NCBI GenBank assembly: GCA_002731275.1
Contig: PCBK01000029.1
Location: forward strand, 124,001-188,000
Reading direction: 5' to 3'
Origin: Deltaproteobacteria bacterium
GTDB lineage: Bacteria; Myxococcota_C; UBA6777
DNA: 64,000 nt
The notes under the pieces are model-generated. The model was given only the letters and a program-made list of their open reading frames with translations, made no database searches and was not told where the DNA came from. A program made the translations under genes and the position numbers. Shown here one piece after another: positions 51,587-61,600 of this stretch. Numbering within the stretch: position 1 is the stretch's first letter; each line of letters starts with the position of its first letter.

Positions 51587-52525
51587 TCAATATACTCTCT
51601 TTGGGGACAAAAATCTACACACAGGCGCATGGTGGGAGGCGGGGGGAGGGAGAATGGAGCCTACAGGCGGCCTTTGACAGTTCGACATTGACAGATCAGA
51701 CAGCCATTTTTTTTCGACGAGGCCATGTTTGCAATAGAGCAAACACACAGGCCCACATACGCACTTTGGCGCACCTTTGACCATCTTGCACATCCGACCT
51801 TTTGGGCAAAGCATTTGTTTACAAGTGCGTCGTTTGGATCTTGGAGGGGGAGGCGCGAAGCGATGGTTGGGGATGGGGATACATTTTCCAGGCGTTTTAC
51901 ATCCACCGACGTTTCGCCATGTTCGTTTTGTACCTCTTGGGCATGGCATCATTCTGTAATCGGGGCATCTGAGAGGTCTCCTCATCGTTTTCCGTCGCTT
52001 ACATTTGCCTTTGTGGACGACGCGGACATGCTTACAGGCTGCGCGGCATTTGTTCGAATAGGTTTTGCCATCTGCACCACAAACAGGCGCGTAAATCGTC
52101 GGACAGATACACGGCTTCTTGCGGAGTTTCGGCTTGCGTTTCCATCTCTTGCGAAGTGTCTTGAGCTTACTGCATTTACCTTTGTAAAGGACACCTACTC
52201 GCTTGCAACGAGCTGCACAATTGTTCGGGTAGGTCTTGCCATCTGTGCCACACACGGGGGCAAAGATCATGGGGCAAATGCAGTTCTTTTTTCCGCGTTT
52301 TTTGGGGACACATGGGCCTGGCGATGGACAGCCTCTTACGTTACCCCATACACGCTTCATCCCTTTGGGGCAGCGAAGTCTTTTGAAGGTTGGACATGGT
52401 CTTGTTGGCTTAAGATTGTTGACAAGGAGGGAGGGTTTGATGGTCGGCTTTTTTTTGGAGCTTGCATATGTGCTCGGTGCAAACACGAACAAGGTGACTG
52501 AAAGGAACAACACAAAGATACGCAT
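51587..52525 (-). CDS. Exported protein with two Kazal-type inhibitor domains
   Basis: Start at the ATG at 52525 (GGAGA about 7 to 8 bases upstream), 312 residues. A signal peptide is visible (residues about 1-21, ending near STYASS). Two Kazal domains follow (C-x-C..I.APVCG(T/A)DGKTY.N.C.A.C), at about residues 100-140 and 150-190; the sequence has the classic VCGTDGKTYPNNC. Each side has a CP....CP(R/K)GTKR.W.NV.GC..PG.C module, repeated twice. The end is another Cys-rich segment. Kazal domains inhibit serine proteases; here they could protect the cell from its own secreted proteases (the trypsin-like one at 43349 is a candidate) or block prey proteases. This is inference. Confidence 0.85.
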   Translation of the reverse strand: MRIFVLFLSVTLFVFAPSTYASSKKKPTIKPSLLVNNLKPTRPCPTFKRLRCPKGMKRVWGNVRGCPSPGPCVPKKRGKKNCICPMIFAPVCGTDGKTYPNNCAARCKRVGVLYKGKCSKLKTLRKRWKRKPKLRKKPCICPTIYAPVCGADGKTYSNKCRAACKHVRVVHKGKCKRRKTMRRPLRCPDYRMMPCPRGTKRTWRNVGGCKTPGKCIPIPNHRFAPPPPRSKRRTCKQMLCPKGRMCKMVKGAPKCVCGPVCLLYCKHGLVEKKWLSDLSMSNCQRPPVGSILPPPASHHAPVCRFLSPKRVY

Positions 52526-52736
52526 AGAGGATTCTCCATTGTACGGGTCCGAGCAAAGGCACCTCTCCTTGAGACAAACCACTTTGTCCCTGTGCTTTTG
52601 CCTTTTCGTATATGCACGTTGCCTCCTGATAAAAGATTTATATGGGGAGGACACCGCACACGTTGCGATTGATGGAAGTACGATTGTAACAGAGTGTTTG
52701 CAGAAACCAAATGTGTCTTTTGCTTTTTTGTGTTCG

Positions 52737-54011
52737 CTAGGATGTGTGTTGTGTGTCTTGTGTGTCTTGTGTGGGGTGGAGTTTGGATGAGAACGTTTGG
52801 AGGCTGTCGAGGAGCTGAAGGAGGAGAGCAGAGGGGCCTTCTTGTGAAGAGGACATCCAGCGGATATCGCGGATTGGCATCTGTTGCAGCGCTGCAGAGG
52901 CTTTTTCGATGGAGAGACTGGCGATCTCTGCGTCTCGGACGGCTTGTGGTTTTTGGCTCTCTAGTTCGAGTTGTTGTTGTTGTTGTGTGTGCATGATTTC
53001 GTATTCGTCTCGGCGACGTTGCAGTTCTTTCTTCAACGCGAGATCTTTGCGCTCTTCTTGTGCGACGGTGATCGCTGTTTGGACCGCTTCCTCTTGTAAG
53101 GCTTCTTCTTTTCTTCTCGCGAGGGAGGCGAGCTTCATTTTGTGTTGGCGCTCTTCTTGGAGCGTTTTGAGGGCCGCTTCTTGCTCGATGCGGCGTTGTT
53201 GCAACTCCAACTGTTCCGTAAACAAGCGGGACTTCTCTTGCTCCTTGTCGAGCGCCATCTGTGCGAGCTCGACTTCTTGTTTTCGCTCTGTCTCAGAGCG
53301 TTGAAGGTGAAGCTGTCGCTGTTGTTCGAGGCGTAGTTCTTCGATCTCTTTGGAAGCTTGCAGTTTGATCTGTTCGGCTTCGATACGGCTTTGCTCGATG
53401 TACGGAGATTGTAATTGGTGAAAGAGTTCTTTTTGTGTGACATGTATGTCGGTAATTTCGGTCGATTCGATGAGTATTCCCCAAGATGATGTGGTCTCAT
53501 CGAGGTATTGCTGGATGCTCTGGCTGAGTAGTTTGGGCTCCGAGAGGATTTGTCGCAGTGGGTACTCTGCTGCGGCGGTCCGCGCGAGCGCCTCGACACT
53601 TCTCCTGAATGCGTGATGTTGAGGGCGACTCAGCGCATGGTGAGCTTCTGGACGTTGGCCATCTTCTTGGGTCCGATTGGCGATCCCGAGCTTGGAGAAC
53701 GCCTGGAAAGGGTGTCCTTCTTTGGGGGAGATGGACCACAAGAGGAAGCCGTGAACACGGATCTGCTGTTTATCTTGTGTGTGGATCTCTGTCTCGAAGG
53801 TCACTCGCTGCATGGTGCTTGTAAAGCGCGCGATGCTCTCACCTGGCCACAGCCATACCTGAATGCCAATCCCTGCCTGCACAGGTTTGCCATCGCGAAG
53901 CCTGATAAGCCATTGGTTCGGTTCGGCCGTTTGGTAGCGACTCTGCCACCAAAAGACCGCAAAAGCGAGTAAAAGAAAGAGCGCAATCAAAGTGATGAGT
54001 GTCCATTGCAT
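52737..54011 (-). CDS. SPFH/band 7-like membrane protein with long coiled coil
   Basis: A 424-residue protein with an N-terminal membrane helix (about residues 4-22), then a band-7/SPFH-like domain (about 30-195; VHGFLLWSISPKEGHPF..., LRQILSE, WGILIESTEITDI), then a very long coiled coil (about 195-370; Glu, Gln, Arg and Lys-rich). Such flotillin-like proteins build membrane scaffolds. The C-terminal 50 residues are Ser/Gln-rich. The 5' end overlaps the 3' end of the AmpG-like permease gene by 25 bases, on the same strand, so the two are probably co-transcribed. Confidence 0.8.
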   Translation of the reverse strand: MQWTLITLIALFLLLAFAVFWWQSRYQTAEPNQWLIRLRDGKPVQAGIGIQVWLWPGESIARFTSTMQRVTFETEIHTQDKQQIRVHGFLLWSISPKEGHPFQAFSKLGIANRTQEDGQRPEAHHALSRPQHHAFRRSVEALARTAAAEYPLRQILSEPKLLSQSIQQYLDETTSSWGILIESTEITDIHVTQKELFHQLQSPYIEQSRIEAEQIKLQASKEIEELRLEQQRQLHLQRSETERKQEVELAQMALDKEQEKSRLFTEQLELQQRRIEQEAALKTLQEERQHKMKLASLARRKEEALQEEAVQTAITVAQEERKDLALKKELQRRRDEYEIMHTQQQQQLELESQKPQAVRDAEIASLSIEKASAALQQMPIRDIRWMSSSQEGPSALLLQLLDSLQTFSSKLHPTQDTQDTQHTS

Positions 54012-55267
54012 GGTCTTCTCTCCTGTGATGATGGTGTTGAGTGAGTCAGAGTGTCGGGGTGTTGTGTCACGCGGTCAGCGGTCCCCCGAAGAAAGTAAGC
54101 TGATGCGATCACGCCGGTGATGCAAAGACCTGTCGCGAGGAGGAAGTGATGGGCGTATCCAAGTGAGGCTGCGGAGAAACCACTCACCGCTGCTGCCGAA
54201 CCTGTCGCGATCACAACGATGCTCGCTTGTAGTGTGTAGTCTGTCGCTGCCTGATCTGGATGACAACGATCCATCATCGCCGTGAAGAGCGCGACTGTCG
54301 CCATCCCACCAGCAAAGTGTTCGACGCTACAGACCGTGTACAAGAGCCAAGTCGAGGAGGAGAGTGTGAGCAGTATGTACGCACCGACACTTGCGGCTTG
54401 AAACAATCCAAAGGCGATCAGAGAGCGCTTTCTTCCTAAGAGGTGAACACCCCAGCCGCCGACAAGTGCACCCAGCAAACCCGCTGTAAAACCAGCCGTA
54501 CCGAGTAACCAGCCAATATCTTTTAGGTCCAATCCCTGACTTGACAGAAAAGGGCGGAGCATCCCTGTCGCAAACGCGTCACCGCCTTTGTAGAGGAACA
54601 ACACGAGCAGCCAGACGAGCATCCCTGGGCGCTTGATGAATGCATACAATCCCGCAAAGTACGACGTCTCTTTTGCCTCATCCCAAGTCTTCGTAGCCTC
54701 GGGCTCTTGTGTCCAAATGATCGGCAACGTCGCGATGAGCAAAAGCAACGCGATCCCCATAAAGGTGACCCGCCACCCCATGTAGTGAAAGACGAGCAAG
54801 AGCGGTCCACCACCGAGGATCATACCAACCCTGTACCCTGCGACCTGAAGACCATTTCCGAGCCCTCGCTCTTCATGGGAGAGCAACGTGACAGCGAGAC
54901 CATCCGTCGCGATATCTTGTGTGGCTGCGAGCGCGTTGGCTAACAAAAATCCACCACACACGATCCATAGACCTTCGTGGATATCCAAAAAGGATAACAA
55001 GAACATCATGAACGCTGTCATCGATTGTAACGGGATGATCCATCTTCGATACTTCCCCCATTTGGTGGTTTTGCTGTTGTCGATCAGCGGCGCCCACAAG
55101 AACTTACACGCCCAGGGGAGCGCAAGAAGGGATGTTAGCCCGATCAACTGCAGGGAGATCCCTTCTTTGTGCATCAAGACCGGAAGTGCCTGTGTAAAGA
55201 ACCCAAAAGGCAACCCCTGGCTGAGGTACAAACTCGTTAAGACGATGAATTTTGTTGATGTTTTCAT
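53987..55267 (-). CDS. AmpG-like major-facilitator permease
   Basis: A 426-residue membrane transporter with about 12 helices. The N-terminus LYLSQGLPFGFFTQALPVLMHKEGISLQLIGL and ALPWACKFLWAPLID are typical of AmpG/PAT-type permeases (muropeptide or acetyl-CoA-like transporters). Other features are ATQDIATDGLAVTLL near 115-130 and GGWGVHLLGRKR near 270. AmpG imports anhydro-muropeptides released from the cell wall; here the substrate is inferred from the family only. The 3' end overlaps the SPFH gene by 25 bases. A TetR regulator lies upstream on the same strand, about 105 bases away. Confidence 0.82.
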   Translation of the reverse strand: MKTSTKFIVLTSLYLSQGLPFGFFTQALPVLMHKEGISLQLIGLTSLLALPWACKFLWAPLIDNSKTTKWGKYRRWIIPLQSMTAFMMFLLSFLDIHEGLWIVCGGFLLANALAATQDIATDGLAVTLLSHEERGLGNGLQVAGYRVGMILGGGPLLLVFHYMGWRVTFMGIALLLLIATLPIIWTQEPEATKTWDEAKETSYFAGLYAFIKRPGMLVWLLVLFLYKGGDAFATGMLRPFLSSQGLDLKDIGWLLGTAGFTAGLLGALVGGWGVHLLGRKRSLIAFGLFQAASVGAYILLTLSSSTWLLYTVCSVEHFAGGMATVALFTAMMDRCHPDQAATDYTLQASIVVIATGSAAAVSGFSAASLGYAHHFLLATGLCITGVIASAYFLRGTADRVTQHPDTLTHSTPSSQERRPCNGHSSL

Positions 55268-55371
55268 TGCTTGTGCTCCTCATCCTTGCGAAGACGCACG
55301 GATGCCGTGACGACTTCTGCCGTGATTTCGCGCCTTATGGAGGTTGTGTTGTTAGCAGCGTAGAGAGGCTT

Positions 55372-56004
55372 CTACGTGGATGATTCCTTCCCCTCACGCA
55401 GGGGTTGCTGCTCGATCAATCCGACGATCATCTGTTTAAGTGTTGGAGAGGCGTACCCTTGAGGTGTCAGCCCTGGGACAGCCATCGCGAGTGTATATGA
55501 GCCTTCAATCGATGCGAGCAGAACAGATGCGAGCGCCTCAATGTTGGTAATCTGACGCCCTTCATCTGCGAGGACTTCTGTAAGACGAAGCTTGATTTGT
55601 TCGAGTGTATCTCGCATAAACCGCATAAACGTCTCGCGAACCTCAGGCTGTCTGATGGCTTCAGCGCCGATCGAGACCCAACACGCAACGGCTTTTGGGT
55701 CGGCTCCAGGACCCAAGCCTACATACGCGTCGATGAACGCGAATAATCTCGCACGAGGAGCATCTTCGCTCTCTTCAATCTGTTGGATGTATCGCGTGTG
55801 TAAGCGCTGGCCCAGATCTTCGACCAGTGACACCAAAATCTCCTGCTTGTTTCCAAAGTAGTGGTGCACAAGCCCCGGATTGATCGAAGCCGCTTGTGCG
55901 ATGGACTTGATCGATGCACGCTCATAACCCTTCTCTGCCATCACATCTTGCAATGCCAGGATGATCTGTGCTCTTCGCTCTTCTCCTTTTGATGCTCGAC
56001 CCAT
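55372..56004 (-). CDS. TetR-family transcriptional regulator
   Basis: Start taken as the second ATG at 56004 (an AAAGGAA site lies 6 bases upstream; the first ATG at 56010 is too close). 210 residues. The N-terminal helix-turn-helix covers about residues 10-55: ILALQDVMAEKGYERASIKSIAQAASINPGLVHHYFGNKQEIL, the TetR hallmark. The C-terminal helical domain (about 60-210) includes AVACWVSIGAEAIRQPEVRETF and fits a TetR_C_6-like ligand domain, as in BetI-type repressors. Two similar 20-base palindromes (56026-56045 and 56094-56113) upstream probably serve as its operators and imply autoregulation, possibly also control of the AmpG-like gene. Confidence 0.93.
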   Translation of the reverse strand: MGRASKGEERRAQIILALQDVMAEKGYERASIKSIAQAASINPGLVHHYFGNKQEILVSLVEDLGQRLHTRYIQQIEESEDAPRARLFAFIDAYVGLGPGADPKAVACWVSIGAEAIRQPEVRETFMRFMRDTLEQIKLRLTEVLADEGRQITNIEALASVLLASIEGSYTLAMAVPGLTPQGYASPTLKQMIVGLIEQQPLREGKESST

Positions 56005-56025
56005 ACTCATTTCCTTTATGATGAA

Positions 56026-56045
56026 AATTGGTCACATGACCAATT
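56026..56045. promoter_or_regulatory. TetR operator candidate 1
   Basis: AATTGGTCA-CA-TGACCAATT, two 9-base arms around a 2-base centre, lies 21 bases upstream of the regulator's ATG at 56004. The arms share the ATTGGT half-site with the second palindrome. Confidence 0.65.
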
Positions 56046-56093
56046 AACATAGAGATGCAAGAAAGCTTGTTGTTTGACAGTATATGAATTGTT

Positions 56094-56113
56094 TATTGGT
56101 TGGTCAACCAATA
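56094..56113. promoter_or_regulatory. TetR operator candidate 2
   Basis: TATTGGTTG-GT-CAACCAATA, again two 9-base arms around a 2-base centre, is 68 bases from the first palindrome (centre to centre). The ATTGGT half-site is common to both, so the same dimeric regulator is likely to bind both. Confidence 0.65.
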
Positions 56114-56227
56114 AAATAAAAAATGGAGATATATTGAGAGATGAATGCTCATTCATCTAGGGAAAAGCTTACGATGCTCGTTATGTGGGTGGGGAGTTTT
56201 TGGGGTGTGGTGTCTACACAGGTGGGA

Positions 56228-57268
56228 TTATTGTTTATCTGGTTCTGTGGGAAGCGTATGAATATAGCTACGATGGTTTTGTTTCGGTGGGGCTGGGAAT
56301 TCTTCGGGTAGTTCGGCCTCGGGAGGGAGTGGTGGGAGAGGTTCTGCGTCTTCTGGTGCGGTTCGGATATGGATGATTTCTTCGGCCATTGCGATCGCTT
56401 GTGGGTGAAAGTGTGCGTGCTCGTGCAGGAGCTCTTCGAGATCGTGTGTGGTGAGAAAGGGGAGGGCGCGCAGGATCACGGGGATAGGTGTGTATGGGTT
56501 TTTGCAGAGGGCGAGTTTGATGTTGTAGCGGGAAAACCAGCGTTGGTGTTCGGAGACCTCTTCGAGGATGTCGGCTTGGTTGGGGCGTCTTGTGGTGATA
56601 AACAGCGCCTCTTTCTCTGTGATGCGTGGATTGAGCAGAAGGTTGCGGATCACGGAACGATCGGGGTCAAGGAGCAATTTTTCGAGCAGATAGATGTTGT
56701 GTTTTCGTGCGAGTGATTTGCGTTCACCGAGGGTCAGCCCCGAGAGCTGGTGGTGTCCTGGAGGAGGGACATCTGTATTTCCACGAACGGGGTTAAAGCT
56801 CAGAAACAGACGTTGCACACCTGGATAGTCTCTCTCACGGGCTTCCTGGTAAAGTGTGCGTGTTTGTTCGTATGAGAGTTGGTGTTTTGCGTTTTTTTGG
56901 TCTTGTACAGCGACGAGGAGGGGGGCGTTGGACGTATGGCTTGCGCTGTGTTCGACGATCAGTTGAAGGAGCTCGACCTGTACACCTGTTTCAAGTTGGC
57001 AAAGAAGTTCCCCAACGATCTCTCTCTTCATCCCACGTTCGGGTAGATGTGAGATGCGTTTTTTGAGGGTTCGAAACAGCGTCAGAGCGCGTTCACGTTC
57101 TTGTTGGAGAGTGTCGTCTTCTTCGTGGATTTCTTCAGTGATGTCGGCGTTTGTCGGTTCCTCTGGTGTGGTGTGTTCTTCGGTGTTGGGTTCGGGGATG
57201 TCCGTAGGGGTTGTGCTTTGGGGGGTTGGGGGGTCGTTTTCTTTGTGCGGTGGGGTGTGGTTTGTCAT
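56228..57268 (-). CDS. Helical repeat protein with acidic Pro/Thr-rich N-terminus
   Basis: A 346-residue protein. The first 55 residues are Pro/Thr/Glu-rich and disordered. From about 65 it is helical, with HEAT-like or leucine-rich-variant units of about 35 residues (LEKLLLDPDRSVIRNLLLNPRITEKEALFI and ILEEVSEHQRWFSRYNIKLALCKNPYTPIPVILRALPFL), as in bacterial proteins that act as scaffolds. The last 45 residues are Pro-rich. No membrane helix. It follows the MJ0042 zinc-finger gene on the minus strand with 12 bases between, and has no Shine-Dalgarno of its own, so it is probably translated by coupling. Confidence 0.7.
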   Translation of the reverse strand: MTNHTPPHKENDPPTPQSTTPTDIPEPNTEEHTTPEEPTNADITEEIHEEDDTLQQERERALTLFRTLKKRISHLPERGMKREIVGELLCQLETGVQVELLQLIVEHSASHTSNAPLLVAVQDQKNAKHQLSYEQTRTLYQEARERDYPGVQRLFLSFNPVRGNTDVPPPGHHQLSGLTLGERKSLARKHNIYLLEKLLLDPDRSVIRNLLLNPRITEKEALFITTRRPNQADILEEVSEHQRWFSRYNIKLALCKNPYTPIPVILRALPFLTTHDLEELLHEHAHFHPQAIAMAEEIIHIRTAPEDAEPLPPLPPEAELPEEFPAPPKQNHRSYIHTLPTEPDKQ

Positions 57269-57280
57269 GTGTTGAAGATA

Positions 57281-58549
57281 CTAGAGGCTTGCGGTTTTCG
57301 TTTGTTTAGGGGCGATGGGTTGGAGTTCGATGCGTTGAATGGGAGAGTTGAGCATGTAGATGATGTGAAATTCACGTTGCTCACCGCTCTCGATCCAGCG
57401 CCGATAAGATTGTTTGCTCTGGAAGAGACGGTACAATCGTTTGACGTGTCCTTTGTTTTTGACCCGGCTCAGCTGAAGCGTTGTAAAGAGCGCGCAACAG
57501 CGTGTGCGTTTGATGAGCGTTTTGGGTCGAGCTTCAAGTGTTTTGAGCTGGAGATCTGGCTCTTTGTGTCTTGTTTTGTCTGTGTTTTTGAGCTTCCCCC
57601 TGATGACGAGAAGTCTCTTGCGTTTGTTTTTTGTGGGGATGGTGTGGAGATGCACATCGCGCAGGGCCCATGGACCGTCTGTTGCAAGGAAGACACGTTT
57701 GACGGCAGTGACGGAGAGATTGGATAAGGAGAAAGAGCCTCTGCTGAGTGAGCTCCATAGCCAAACCGAGAACATAAACATCAAGAGCAGCATCACACTT
57801 CTCACGCCGATTGGACCGGCTGTGTAGAGAAGTTGTCGACGTTGTTGTTTTTTGTCCGTGAGGAACAGCTCGATGCGTGGGGCGGTACCAAACTCCGCAG
57901 GGGAGCTTGGTTGGTATTGGCTGCTTGGTGCGGATGTGGCAGGGATGCTTGTCGCTGCGGTTGGTTGGACGGCAGGGGATGGCTCGCTCTCTTCAAAGTC
58001 GAAGGCGAGATCTTCGTCGATGACACCTGTTTGTTGGTAAGAAGAAGGTGAGGATGTTTTGTGTTGGGCGGAGTGTGGGGCTGGGTCGACATTGGCAGAG
58101 GGACCTGATTGTGTCTCCATGACGTCGAGCGCGAGAGAGAGGGCGGAGGGGCCATCTGAGTCCGCAGGGATAGGCATGTTTGCGCCGGGGCCTTGCGCGA
58201 CGAAGGGGCTTCCTTGTTGGAGTTGGAAAGGATCGTCGGAGAGGGCTGCACTTTGGACGCCGTTCTCTGTGAATTTGGGGACATCAAACCAGCTGTCTCG
58301 TCCTGGATCGACTCCTTTGCTTGTGGGGGCTTTTGTGGTGGGGGATGGGGCTTCGAGAGGGGTGGTCCCAAACCAGCTATCTTTAGGAGAGCTTGGTCCT
58401 TTCCTTGGAGCAGCTGGCGTTTGGGGAGCTTCTGGGGTGACCCAGAATGTGGACGCACACTTCGAACATTTGACGAGTGTGCCTTGCGGTGGGATTTTGT
58501 CATCTGGAACGCGAAAACGGGTTTCGCATTCTTCGCATCGGACGATCAT
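57281..58549 (-). CDS. MJ0042-type zinc-finger membrane protein
   Basis: A 422-residue protein. It begins MIVRCEECETRFRV and has C-x2-C (residues 5 and 8) and C-x2-C (28 and 31) spaced as in the MJ0042/zinc_ribbon_4 finger. A long disordered linker rich in Pro, Ser and Thr (about 40-240) follows, then one membrane helix (about residues 250-272; VMLLLMFMFSVWLW), then a C-terminal domain (about 300-422) like the DUF3426 periplasmic segment that usually follows this finger. Proteins of this build are common in deltaproteobacteria, mostly without known function. The next downstream gene begins 12 bases after its stop. Confidence 0.85.
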   Translation of the reverse strand: MIVRCEECETRFRVPDDKIPPQGTLVKCSKCASTFWVTPEAPQTPAAPRKGPSSPKDSWFGTTPLEAPSPTTKAPTSKGVDPGRDSWFDVPKFTENGVQSAALSDDPFQLQQGSPFVAQGPGANMPIPADSDGPSALSLALDVMETQSGPSANVDPAPHSAQHKTSSPSSYQQTGVIDEDLAFDFEESEPSPAVQPTAATSIPATSAPSSQYQPSSPAEFGTAPRIELFLTDKKQQRRQLLYTAGPIGVRSVMLLLMFMFSVWLWSSLSRGSFSLSNLSVTAVKRVFLATDGPWALRDVHLHTIPTKNKRKRLLVIRGKLKNTDKTRHKEPDLQLKTLEARPKTLIKRTRCCALFTTLQLSRVKNKGHVKRLYRLFQSKQSYRRWIESGEQREFHIIYMLNSPIQRIELQPIAPKQTKTASL

Positions 58550-58620
58550 GAGGGTTTGTCATCCTTGTATGTGAAAAGAGCGGCGAGCTGCTCTTTCGCT
58601 CCGTACGCTGCGTATCGAAG

Positions 58621-61600
58621 CTAGAGAGACCGCAAGTTTTGGATCTTTTCTTGAACACCACGGTAGTCGGCGTCGATTTGGCTGACCTCTTCAAAGCACT
58701 GAAGCGCTTGTTCGGCCATGTTGCCAAGCTCATACGCGCTACCTGATTCGAAGAGCAAGTCTACACGCTCAGCAGGCCTGAGATTTGGGTGTTCGAGCGC
58801 AAGTTGATAGCTTTGGATGGCTTCATCGATGCGTCCTTGTGCGATTTGACAGTGCCCGATCATCTTCAAGCTATCGATCTCGCGATAGCGTCCACGACGA
58901 CACAGCTCAAATGCCTCGACAGCCTGTGAGAAGAGACCCATCTCTCGGTAAGCGATACCGAGCTCAAAGTGCGTTTCACCTTCTTCTTCGCCGACCTGCT
59001 CCTGGACAGCCTTTGTAAACTCATTGATCGCTTCGACAGCACGGGCTCTGGAGCGAGAGCTTCCAGGTGTCGTTGTGCCGAGCGCAGAGTCCAGATCGAA
59101 TTCGATGGCTTCTGCACGTTGTTGTTCGCGTGCTTTGTTTTGTCGTTCGATGCCGATGAGGGCTTTGTCATGTCCCTCTCGCGCTTCTTTGTTTTCGGGA
59201 TCTTGCTCAAGAACTTGTTGGTAGAGTTCGAGGGCGTACTCGTACTCTTCTTGTTCCATGTAGAGGATCGCTTCTTCGAGTTCTTCGGCATATTGGGAGA
59301 ATTCGTCGAACTCTTCGATGATCAGATCGCCAGCATCTTCGACAAGCTCTTCTCCATCATCAAAGCCATCGAGGAGTCCATCGACATCGTCGAGTTCGAA
59401 GGACTCTTGGGTCGCTTGGTCGGAGAAGCTCGGGACGCCTTCAGCGGGTGTTGGGTCTGTGGCGAGAGGTTCCTCTATGCTGTCGATCGCCTCCATAGAT
59501 GAAGTCGTTGTGTCTTGTGGAATCTCTTCAGAGAAGCTCGGAACACCTTCAGCAGGCGTGGCGTCGCCATCCAGCATGGGTTCTTCATCCAACATCGGCT
59601 CTTCGACGGGCTGCGACGGTGGAGGAGGTGTAAAGGACAGCGGTGGTGGTGCTTCCTCTTGGACTTCTTCCTGTGCAGTGGCCGGCGTCGGTGGCGCTGG
59701 GATGGAGAAAGGCGCTGGGGGGGGTGGGGTTGGAGGTGCGGCGTCAACTCCACCGTTCTCTTCTTCATCACCTTCTTTGGCACGGATAAGCGCTTCGAGC
59801 CGTGCGGCAGCAGCTTCCATATCGGAGACACCTTCGTCTCCCCAACCTGCGCCAGAACCTCCGGGGGTTTGTGGCTGCTCGACTTCAATCGGTTCGCTCA
59901 AAAAGCTCTCAAAGTTGCCCGTAGCCTGGTGGATATCTTCGTCTTCGATCTCCTGTTTGTCGCGGCTGCTGAGAAATTGGGCGAACGGGTCGTCCCCTTT
60001 TTCCTCTTCGGGGGGGGCAAAAGCGGGGGGGGTGTAAGGCGTCGAAGCTGCTGGTGGTTCTGGGACCGGGAAGCTCTCCGCAGGAGTGGGATCGGAGACT
60101 GGAGGAACAAAAGCTTCTCGGATGTCTGTTGTTTCGGACGCGTCGTCGTAGACTTGCGCGGGAGGTGCAGCGGGGATGGCTTCGAGACTCTCATGTGAGA
60201 GCATATCGATATCCTCGATCTCTTCGACTTCCTCTACGACTTCACTGACGCCCATCATCTCCACTTGGGAGGAGGGTTGGTAGGTGGTGTCATCATCATC
60301 ATCGAAGTCGTGGTATTCGATCTCTTGCACTTCGCTTGCGGGAGCGGGGGTCGCGATATTTTGAAGGCTGACGTGCAGTTGATAAGCTTCTTCTTGTAGC
60401 TCTGCGGAGAGCTCTTCAAATTCGAGAATGGCTTCTACGCATTCGAGTCCTTCAGGGGTTTTACCTAACTCTCTCGCGAGTTGGAGGAGTTGGCTGGCGG
60501 CCTGCTCATGCTCATCCTGTTGGCGCAGTAAATCGATTTGCAATTTTCTCGCGCGGTAGTGGTTGGGCTCTTGTGGCAGGACATTGTCGAGTGTTTCTTG
60601 GACTTTGTGAAGCAAGCCATATTTGAGATAGACTTCGGCTTCTGCGACAAGCTCATCGATCTCCGACGTGCTCTGTGGTGCAGAGAGTGGTGCTTCTGTC
60701 GTGTTGTCCTCGAAATCGCTGACCTCTTCAACCTCGAAGTTATCGACTTCTTCGACTTCTTCGACGTCAAAATTGCTGACCTCTTCGACGGCGACAGCCT
60801 CCATCTCCTCGACACTTTCGGGGGGCAGTGTTTGCAAACCTTGGTGTGCGACTGCGTCGTTTGGATCGTATTCGAGGATTTGTTGGTAGACTTCGCGTGC
60901 TTTGTCTGTTGCATTGTTGCTGGTGTAGACTTTCGCGAGCTCGTGCAAGACAGAGAGGATCTTTTTGTGTTGGCCGAGTTTGATGAACGCTTCAGCGAGA
61001 AGTTCAAGTGTGTCGGGATCCTGGCGATCGATCTTGAAAGCCTGTTGCAGCTTGGCGACGGCCTTCATGGTGTCGTCTTCGTGCAGATAAAGCTCCGCGA
61101 GGTTTTTCAAGATGTCCAGGTTTTCGGGGTCGACAAACAACAATCTCTCAGCGACCTTGATGTAGTCGCTCCAACGTTGTTCGCCTTTGAGTTGAGAGAG
61201 CGCATCGAGAAACTCATCGATCGCCTCTTCTTGCGAAGAGGTTGAAAGATAGAGCTCTGCGAGTTTGACACGGATAGGGATGTTGGTTGGTTCGAGCTGG
61301 ACCATCTCTCGAAAGACAGCGATACACTTGCTTGTGAGCTGCCTTGATTCGTAGGCTTGTGCGAGCTCTTGGTATTGATTGAGAGCATCACTGCGTCGGT
61401 CCAATGCGCCATACACTTCAGCGAGTCGATGTTGTAGATCGAGGCGCTCGGGGACGAGTTTGCTGACTTTTTTGTAGACAGCCAGTGATTTTTGAAAAAA
61501 GGACCGCTCGAAGTAAGTTTCAGCGACCTTTACGTATGCTTCGACAGCTTGTGGGAGCTGGTCCGATTTTGCGTAAAGGTCACCGAGCTTGTGCAACAAG

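Noticed and set aside
57269-58549. Insertion sequence or phage remnant in the accessory-looking regions
   Set aside because: No transposase, integrase, terminal inverted repeats or phage structural genes were seen anywhere in the window.
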